In this document: in pieces, positions 31,604 to 36,841 of the stretch
Layout of the letters: each line of letters starts with the position of its first letter
Numbering within the stretch: position 1 is the first letter of the stretch
Assembly: GCF_007280575.1 (NCBI RefSeq)
Contig: NZ_VKJP01000024.1
Location: 1 to 36,841, forward strand
Reading direction: 5' to 3'
From: Streptomyces benahoarensis
GTDB lineage: Bacteria > Actinomycetota > Actinomycetes > Streptomycetales > Streptomycetaceae
DNA length: 36,841 bases
Program-made: the position numbers and the translations under genes
Notes under the pieces: generated by a model
The model's database searches: none
What the model was told of the DNA's origin: nothing
What the model saw: only the letters and a program-made list of their open reading frames with translations

Positions 31604-31648
31604 GGGCCCGTAGGGGAGCCGCGTGCCCTACGGGCCCTGAGGGCTCCC
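31604..31648 (+). promoter_or_regulatory. Hairpin cluster with competing pairings in the MFS exporter leader
   Basis: A 12-bp perfect stem, GGGCCCGTAGGG (31604-31615) with CCCTACGGGCCC (31626-31637), overlaps an alternative pairing of GGGAGCC (31614-31620) with GGCTCCC (31642-31648). The two cannot form together. The segment lies in the 353-bp gap before a CmlR-like exporter and may be an attenuator, or simply a second terminator. The rest of the gap contains direct repeats of GCGCAACGGC (about 31692 and 31714). Confidence 0.4.
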
Positions 31649-31869
31649 GGCCCCGCGCGCCGGGATCCCGTACGGGCCCGGGGACCGCGACGCGCAACGG
31701 CGCACCCCCACCGTGCGCAACGGCACACCGCGAGGTCACACCGTCGTCACCCGCCGGAATTCCGGACCTGCCAGACTTTGTTCCGTCCCCGAACTTACGG
31801 CGGCGATCCCGCGGCGCCGCCCGCGCGGACGCCCCGCACCGCCCCGTGTACCGCTCCGAAAGGTCTCTC

Positions 31870-33105
31870 ATGCCCTTGGCTCTGCTCGCGCTCGCGATCT
31901 CGGCCTTCGGTATCGGCACCACCGAGTTCGTGATGATGGGCCTGCTGCCCAACGTCGCGGACGATCTGGGCACCTCCGTGCCCACCGCCGGCTACCTCGT
32001 CTCCGCCTACGCCCTCGGCGTCGTCATCGGCGCCCCGCTGCTGACCGCGCTCGGCTCCCGCGTCCCCCGCAAGCCGATGCTCGTGGCGCTGATGGCGCTC
32101 TTCACCGCCGGTAACCTCGCCTCCGCCCTCGCCACCGACTTCCCGCTGCTGGTCGCCGGGCGACTCCTGGCGGGCCTGCCGCACGGTGCGTTCTTCGGCG
32201 TCGGCGCGGTGGTCGCCGCCCGGCTGGTGCGCGAGGGGCGGCAGGCGCGCGCCGTCGCCACGATGTTCCTCGGCCTGACCGTCGCCAACATCATCGGCGT
32301 GCCCGCCGCGACCCTCCTCGGCCAGCACCTCGGCTGGCGCGCCACCTTCCTCGTCGTCGCGGGCATCGGCGTCGTCGCGATGGCCGCACTGGCCCGCCTG
32401 GTGCCGCCGCTGCCCGCCGGGGAACGCACCGGGCTCGGCCGCGAACTGCGCGCCCTCGCCGGGCGGCAGGTGCTGCTCGGCCTGCTCACCACGGTCCTCG
32501 GCTTCGCCGGTGTCTTCGCCTTCTACAGCTATCTCGCGTCGGTGCTGACCAAGGTCACCGGCTTCTCCGAGACCTCCGTGACGCTGGTCCTCGCCCTCTT
32601 CGGCATCGGGATGACGCTCGGCGCCCTCGCCGCCGGACCGCTCACCGACCGGGCGCTGCGCCCCACCCTCTACGGTTCACTGGCCGCCCTCGCCGCGGTC
32701 CTCGCCCTCTTCCCGCTGGCCGCGCCGCACAAGCCGCTCGTGCTGGTCGCCGTCGTCCTGATCGGCGCGGTCGGCTTCATGACCACCACACCGCTCCAGA
32801 TGCTGGTGATGGAGAAGGCGCAGGGCGCGCCGACGCTGGCCGCCGCGTCCAACCAGTCGGCGTTCAACCTCGCGAACGCGGGCGGCGCCTGGGCGGGCGG
32901 CCTCGCCCTGTCGGCGCACTGGGGCTGGACGTCGCCCGCCGCGGTCGGCGCGGTGCTGGCCGCCGCGGGCCTCGCCGTCGCCGTCACCGCCGGACTCCTG
33001 GACCGTACGAAGGAGGGCGGCTGCGACGTATCCCGCGTCGTGGCCCGCGGCGGCGCCGCGGAGGAGCCCGTGGAAGCGTCGGCACCCGCCGGCCACCGCG
33101 GCTGA
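31870..33105 (+). CDS. MFS drug exporter, CmlR/AraJ-like (DHA1 type, 12 helices)
   Basis: This 411-residue exporter has DHA1-family features: FGIGTTEFVMMGLLP in helix 1, a basic SRVPRKPMLVALM loop after helix 2, and LVAGRLLAGLPHGAFFGVG in helix 4, matching chloramphenicol and arabinose-type efflux proteins. The late block SNQSAFNLANAGGAWAGG is also typical. The ATG at 31870 has GAAAGG about 8 bases upstream; a GTG at 31846 would add eight residues. The 5' leader contains competing hairpins that could attenuate transcription. The C-terminus ends in an alanine/glutamate-rich tail. It is convergent with the NAD synthetase gene. The compound exported is unproven; chloramphenicol-like drugs are a family-based guess. 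Confidence 0.88.
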   Translation: MPLALLALAISAFGIGTTEFVMMGLLPNVADDLGTSVPTAGYLVSAYALGVVIGAPLLTALGSRVPRKPMLVALMALFTAGNLASALATDFPLLVAGRLLAGLPHGAFFGVGAVVAARLVREGRQARAVATMFLGLTVANIIGVPAATLLGQHLGWRATFLVVAGIGVVAMAALARLVPPLPAGERTGLGRELRALAGRQVLLGLLTTVLGFAGVFAFYSYLASVLTKVTGFSETSVTLVLALFGIGMTLGALAAGPLTDRALRPTLYGSLAALAAVLALFPLAAPHKPLVLVAVVLIGAVGFMTTTPLQMLVMEKAQGAPTLAAASNQSAFNLANAGGAWAGGLALSAHWGWTSPAAVGAVLAAAGLAVAVTAGLLDRTKEGGCDVSRVVARGGAAEEPVEASAPAGHRG

Positions 33106-33106
33106 C

Positions 33107-33132
33107 GGTGCACGCCGGGCGCCGGACGCACC
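33107..33132. terminator. Possible bidirectional terminator between the MFS and nadE genes
   Basis: GGTGC pairs with GCACC, and an inner CCGG pairs with CCGG, in an imperfect hairpin that fills the 40-bp gap between two convergent stop codons. Confidence 0.35.
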
Positions 33133-33145
33133 CCGGCCCGCCGCG

Positions 33146-34900
33146 TCAGGCGCCCTCCCGCCACAGGTTGGTGACCGGCAGCCGCCGGTCCTTGCCGAAA
33201 CCCTTCGCGGAGATCTTGGTGCCCGGCGGGTACTGCCGCCGCTTGTACTCCGCCGCGTCCACCATCCGCAGCACCCGCACCACGAGGGCGTCGTCGAACC
33301 CCTCGGCGACGATCTCGGCCCGTCCCCGGTCCCCGTCGACGTACCGCGCCAGGATCCGGTCGAGGACGTCGTAGTCGGGCAGCGTGTCGGTGTCGAGCTG
33401 GCCGGGGCGCAGTTCGGCGCTGGGCGGTTTGGTGAGGGTGTGCTCCGGGATCGGCGGGGTGCGGCCCCGGTCGGCGGCCGCGGCGTTGCGCCAGCGGGCC
33501 AGCGCGTAGACGTCGCTCTTGTAGACGTCCTTGATCGGCCCGAACGCGCCGACGGAGTCGCCGTAGAGCGTGGAGTAACCGCAGGCCAGCTCGCTTTTGT
33601 TGCCGGGCGCGAGGACGAGGTGGCCCTCCTGGTTGGAGAGCGCCATCAGCGTGGTGCCGCGCACCCGCGACTGGAGGTTCTCCTCGGCCGTCCCGCTCAG
33701 CCCCAGCGACTCCATGTACGCGTCGACCATCGGGCCGATCGGCACCGTACGGAACGCCAGCCCGGTGCGGCGGGCGAGGTCGGCGGCGTCGGTGCGGGAG
33801 TGCTCCGAGGAGTACGCGGACGGCATCGCGACGCCGTGGACGTGCCGGGCGCCCAGCGCGTCGCAGGCCAGCGTGGCCACCAGCGCCGAGTCGATGCCGC
33901 CGGACAGCCCCAGGACCACGCTGTGGAAGCCGTTCTTCGCGACATACGCCCGCACCCCGACGACCAGCGCGGTGTAGATCTCCTCCAGGTCCTCCAGCCG
34001 CTCCGCCTCGCCGCCCAGGGTCTGCGGCGGATAGGCGGGCAGCGGGTCGGCGGAGAGCGTGACGTGGTCGATGCGCAGCCCGTCGCCGACGGTGCCGGAC
34101 GGCGGCTCGGCGGCGGCCGCGGGCAGCTCCAGATCGACCAGGAGGCACCCCTCGGTGAACTGCGGCGCCCGCGCGATCACCCGGCCGTCGGGGGAGACGA
34201 CGAGCGAGTCGCCGTCGAAGACCAGCTCGTCCTGGCCGCCGGTCATTGCCAGATACGCGGTGGTGCACCCGGCCTCCCGGGCCCGGCGGCGCACCAGCTC
34301 CAGGCGGGTGTCGTCCTTGTGCCGCTCGTACGGCGAGGCGTTGAGGGAGAGCAGCAGTCCGGCCCCGGCGGCGCGGGTGGCGGGGACCCGGCCGCCGTCC
34401 TGCCAGAGGTCCTCGCAGATCGCCAGCGCCACATCGACGCCGTGCACCCGTACGACGGGCAGCGTGTCGCCGGGTACGAAGTACCGGAACTCGTCGAAGA
34501 CGCCGTAGTTGGGCAGATGGTGCTTGGCGAAGCTCAGCGCGATCCGGCCGCGGTGCAGCACCGCCGCCGCGTTCTGCGGCGCCCCGGCGGGCCGTCCGTA
34601 GCGCGGCAGCTCCCGCGCGCAGCGGTCGAGGTGGCCGACGACGACGGGGAGTTCGCCCAGCCCCTCGGTGGCGAGCCGCCCGGCCAGCTCCGCCAGCGCC
34701 GCGCGGCTCGCCTCGACGAACGACGGGCGCAGCGCGAGGTCCTCGACGGGGTAGCCGGTCAGCGCCATCTCGGGGAAGGCGACGAGGTGTGCGCCCTGCT
34801 GGGCGGCGTGGCGGGTCCAGTGCAGCAGCGTCCCGGTGTTCCGTGCGAGAGCGCCGACGCAGGTGTCGATCTGGTTGAGGGCGACGCGAAGCTGAGGCAC
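33146..34900 (-). CDS. nadE: Glutamine-hydrolysing NAD+ synthetase
   Basis: This 584-residue two-domain enzyme makes NAD+ from nicotinate adenine dinucleotide, ATP and glutamine. The N-terminal nitrilase-like glutaminase has its triad E44 (FPEMALTGY), K125 (FAKHHLPN) and C161 (AICEDLW). The C-terminal synthetase has the ATP-pyrophosphatase P-loop SGGIDS (332-337). Later blocks EENLQSRVRG, APGNKSELACGYSTLYGD and IKDVYKSDVYALA match the ATP/NaAD site. The length is in the range of the shorter glutamine-dependent bacterial forms. The start is GTG, with GGTGGGG directly upstream. It is a core metabolic gene, apparently monocistronic. Confidence 0.96.
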   Translation of the reverse strand: MPQLRVALNQIDTCVGALARNTGTLLHWTRHAAQQGAHLVAFPEMALTGYPVEDLALRPSFVEASRAALAELAGRLATEGLGELPVVVGHLDRCARELPRYGRPAGAPQNAAAVLHRGRIALSFAKHHLPNYGVFDEFRYFVPGDTLPVVRVHGVDVALAICEDLWQDGGRVPATRAAGAGLLLSLNASPYERHKDDTRLELVRRRAREAGCTTAYLAMTGGQDELVFDGDSLVVSPDGRVIARAPQFTEGCLLVDLELPAAAAEPPSGTVGDGLRIDHVTLSADPLPAYPPQTLGGEAERLEDLEEIYTALVVGVRAYVAKNGFHSVVLGLSGGIDSALVATLACDALGARHVHGVAMPSAYSSEHSRTDAADLARRTGLAFRTVPIGPMVDAYMESLGLSGTAEENLQSRVRGTTLMALSNQEGHLVLAPGNKSELACGYSTLYGDSVGAFGPIKDVYKSDVYALARWRNAAAADRGRTPPIPEHTLTKPPSAELRPGQLDTDTLPDYDVLDRILARYVDGDRGRAEIVAEGFDDALVVRVLRMVDAAEYKRRQYPPGTKISAKGFGKDRRLPVTNLWREGA

Positions 34901-35072
34901 CCCACCATTTTATTCGGCTTTCTGACGCGAGGGGGATCGGGAAGGTTACGGGCGGGGCGCGTGTGTGACGGGCGGACGACGGGGCGCGGCCGGGCGGCCC
35001 GCGCCCCGCCCGGCCGTGGGCGGCGGCCCGTGCGTATGCGGCCGCCGCCCGCCAACTCCCTTGTACGCAGGG

Positions 35073-36671
35073 CTAGTCGCGGTATCCGAGCACCGTCATC
35101 ATCCCGCTCTCCGAGTGGTACACGTTGTGGCAGTGCAGCATCCACAGGCCCGGGTTGTCGGCGTCCAGATGGACCCGCACGGTGCGGCCCGGGCGCACGC
35201 TGACGGTGTCCTTGCGCGGCCCGCCGTCCGCCAGCTCGAAGGCGTGGCCGTGCAGATGCATCGGGTGCCACATCCGGGTGTGGTTGCGGAACACCAGCTG
35301 CACCCGCTCGCCCTCCCGGACGGCGTAGCGCTGCGACGGCGTGAACGGCTCGTGGTTGATCGCCCAGTTGAAGCGGCCCATCGACCCGGTCAGCACCATC
35401 TGATGGCGGCGTTCGACGTCACGCTCGGGGAGCCGCACCGACTCCGCGGAGTACAGATCGGGCGCGGTGACCAGCTTCCCGTCCAGCTCCCGAGGACGGG
35501 TGCCGGGGCCCGGCGCGGAGCCGCCGCCGGTGCGCAGCACGGCCTGGGCCAGGCGCTTCTTCCCCTCGGCGAGCGCGGTGAGCGGGAAGGCGCCGTCCTT
35601 GGCGGTGACCAGCACGTCGTAGCGTTCGCTCATCCCGAGCAGCAGCGTGTCGGTGTCGGCGTGCTCGACGGGGTGGCCGTCGGTGTGGGTGATGGTCATG
35701 GTGTGCCCGCCGAGCGCCACCCGGTAGGCGGTGTCGCCGCCCGCGTTGATCAGCCGGATCCGGATGCGGTCACCGGGGGCGGCGGTGAAGGTCTCCGGGT
35801 CGTCCGCGGTCCGCCCGTTGATCAGATGGAGCGGGTAGTCCACATTGCCCGCCTCGCCGCCGAGCAGCTCGCTGTGGGCGCCCTTCAGGATCCGCGACGG
35901 CCCCTCCGGCGCGGCGGCGGCCCGCATCTCGTGGCCGCCGTGACTCATCCCGTGGTTCAGCTCCTTGAGGATCGCGTCCGGGTCGGAGCCGTCGATCCCG
36001 TCGACCCAGTCGTCGAGGACGACCACCCACTCCTTGTCGTACGCGAGCGGTTCCCGGGGGTCGTCGACGATCAGCGGCCCGTACAGGCCACGGTCCTGCT
36101 GTACGCCGACGTGCGGGTGGTACCAGTACGTGCCCGGCCGCACCACCGTGAAGCGGTACGGGAAGGACGCCCCGGGTGCCACGGCGGCCTGGGTGATGCC
36201 GGGCACCCCGTCCATGTCGTTGCGGAGTGCCACCCCGTGCCAGTGGACGGTGGTGTGGTGCGGCAGGTTGTTGGCGAAGTCCACCGCCAGCGTGTCGCCG
36301 GCCGTCACCCGCATCTCCGGTCCGGTCAGCGAACCGTCGTACGCCCAGGTGTTGACGGTGCGGCCGCCGAGCTGGACGAGGGTGGGCGTGGCGAGCAGGG
36401 ACAGCTGCCGCACCGGACCGTTGCCGCGCCGCTTCTCGGCGTCGCGGACATGGGGCCCGCCGGGCGTGACGTATCCGGGCGGGACGTCGCCGGAGGCGGC
36501 CGCCGCGCCCCTGCCGTCGGCGCGCGCCGGGCGGGCGGCGGCGGTGCCGCCCGCGCCGAGCAGCCCGGCGGCGACGGCGGCGGCTCCCGCGCCGAGCAGC
36601 GTCCGCCGCCCGGGCTCGGCGGGACGGGCGGATGGATCGGTCAGGGGACGAGAGGGGCGCTCAGGTCGCAT
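35073..36671 (-). CDS. Tat-exported multicopper oxidase (laccase/CueO-like, three cupredoxin domains)
   Basis: This 532-residue secreted oxidase has a Tat signal, GRRTLLGAG (21-29) followed by an alanine/glycine-rich hydrophobic stretch. All four copper motifs are visible: HWHG (143-146), HPH (185-187), HPMHLHGH (469-476) and HCHNVYHSESGMM (513-525). H519 and M524 would complete the type 1 site, so it should be active. A His/Met-rich loop, NHGMSHGGHEM (239-249), resembles the methionine-rich copper-sensing loop of CueO. Likely roles are oxidation of Cu(I), Fe(II) or phenolics outside the cell. The ATG at 36671 has CGAGGT upstream; an earlier in-frame start adds a segment without signal-peptide character. 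The 36672-36775 stretch upstream shows no gene. Confidence 0.94.
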   Translation of the reverse strand: MRPERPSRPLTDPSARPAEPGRRTLLGAGAAAVAAGLLGAGGTAAARPARADGRGAAAASGDVPPGYVTPGGPHVRDAEKRRGNGPVRQLSLLATPTLVQLGGRTVNTWAYDGSLTGPEMRVTAGDTLAVDFANNLPHHTTVHWHGVALRNDMDGVPGITQAAVAPGASFPYRFTVVRPGTYWYHPHVGVQQDRGLYGPLIVDDPREPLAYDKEWVVVLDDWVDGIDGSDPDAILKELNHGMSHGGHEMRAAAAPEGPSRILKGAHSELLGGEAGNVDYPLHLINGRTADDPETFTAAPGDRIRIRLINAGGDTAYRVALGGHTMTITHTDGHPVEHADTDTLLLGMSERYDVLVTAKDGAFPLTALAEGKKRLAQAVLRTGGGSAPGPGTRPRELDGKLVTAPDLYSAESVRLPERDVERRHQMVLTGSMGRFNWAINHEPFTPSQRYAVREGERVQLVFRNHTRMWHPMHLHGHAFELADGGPRKDTVSVRPGRTVRVHLDADNPGLWMLHCHNVYHSESGMMTVLGYRD

Positions 36672-36775
36672 GAAGTACCTCGGGGTGTCGGTGGGCGCAC
36701 GACCACGGGCAGGACGTGGGGTGCGAAAGCGAATGAATGCGGACAAATTGCCGATGGGGGAGTGAGCGGAAGGAA

Positions 36776-36841
36776 CTGTCTCTTATACCCATCTGACGCT
36801 GCCGACGACTTAATAGGTGGAGATCTCGGTGGGCGCCGTAT
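36776..36841. other. Illumina Nextera adapter contamination at the contig end
   Basis: The end of the window begins with CTGTCTCTTATA, the transposase mosaic end, and continues CATCTGACGCTGCCGACGA (36790-36808), the Nextera read-1 adapter in reverse complement, with one mismatch overall. CTTAATAG (36809-36816) follows in the index position. It is the reverse complement of CTATTAAG, an i5 index I recall as S518. The last 25 bases match the P5-side flank (AGATCTCGGTGG, GCCGTAT) with two mismatches. This is not genomic DNA and should be trimmed. Confidence 0.97.

Noticed and set aside
1..36841. tRNA, rRNA or integrative element in the window
   Set aside because: No cloverleaf with a conserved T-loop, no rRNA-like block, and no transposase or integrase protein was seen. 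The genes look like chromosomal core and accessory genes with uniform codon usage.

Overview
The window is about 36.8 kb of very GC-rich DNA with third-codon-position G/C bias, GTG, ATG and TTG starts, twin-arginine and lipoprotein signals, DmdR/IdeR-type iron boxes, a SARP/AfsR-type regulator and a primase/polymerase-like protein of the kind common in Streptomyces. It is almost certainly a chromosomal contig from Streptomyces or a close relative. No tRNA, rRNA, CRISPR array or intact insertion sequence was seen. The last 66 bases (36776-36841) are not genomic: they match an Illumina Nextera adapter with an i5 index, so the right edge is a contig end.

Layout from left to right. (1) 261-4289: a tightly coupled three-gene operon of a Gfo/Idh/MocA oxidoreductase, a sugar phosphate isomerase/epimerase-like TIM barrel, and a 674-residue protein joining a complete M20 metallopeptidase to an Rsm22/METTL17-like methyltransferase half with its four iron-sulfur cysteines. 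This is the most unusual locus here. A TetR gene with its own palindrome and apparent leaderless promoter follows. (2) 5103-5846: a small primase/polymerase-like protein. (3) 5945-10315 (minus): an elemental-iron uptake operon in the order efeO-efeB-efeU-lipoprotein, under two tandem iron boxes. A PhzF-family gene separates it from a heme oxygenase gene that also has an iron box, so this is a small iron-acquisition neighbourhood. (4) 12172-13327: methionine aminopeptidase 1c and a divergent 76-residue protein. (5) 13462-14541: an orphan sugar-binding lipoprotein. (6) 14563-18635: a small conserved protein, an MFS transporter of the sialate-transporter type, a DapA/NanA-family aldolase and a divergent FadR-type GntR regulator, with a 27-bp operator-like dyad between the last two. 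(7) 18721-19018: the frameshifted remnant of a sugar ABC binding protein.

(8) 19110-21056: a NADPH-F420 reductase-like protein, a small membrane protein and a site-2-type metalloprotease. (9) 21413-24683: a SARP/AfsR-like regulator split by an apparent +1 frameshift at a G4C3 run. (10) 24833-26694 (minus): a DrrAB-type ABC exporter. (11) 26829-27722 (minus): panB. (12) 27997-30263: a DHA2-family MFS exporter translationally coupled to a TetR regulator, with a 23-bp dyad at the promoter. (13) 30485-31516: a membrane-anchored endonuclease/exonuclease/phosphatase-family protein. (14) 31870-33105: a CmlR/AraJ-type MFS drug exporter behind a hairpin-rich leader. (15) 33146-34900 (minus): glutamine-dependent NAD+ synthetase. 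(16) 35073-36671 (minus): a Tat-exported multicopper oxidase.

The main themes are iron and copper handling, small-molecule efflux with local regulators, and one uncharacterised metabolic operon. Function calls rest on motifs read from the translations. No database search was run.
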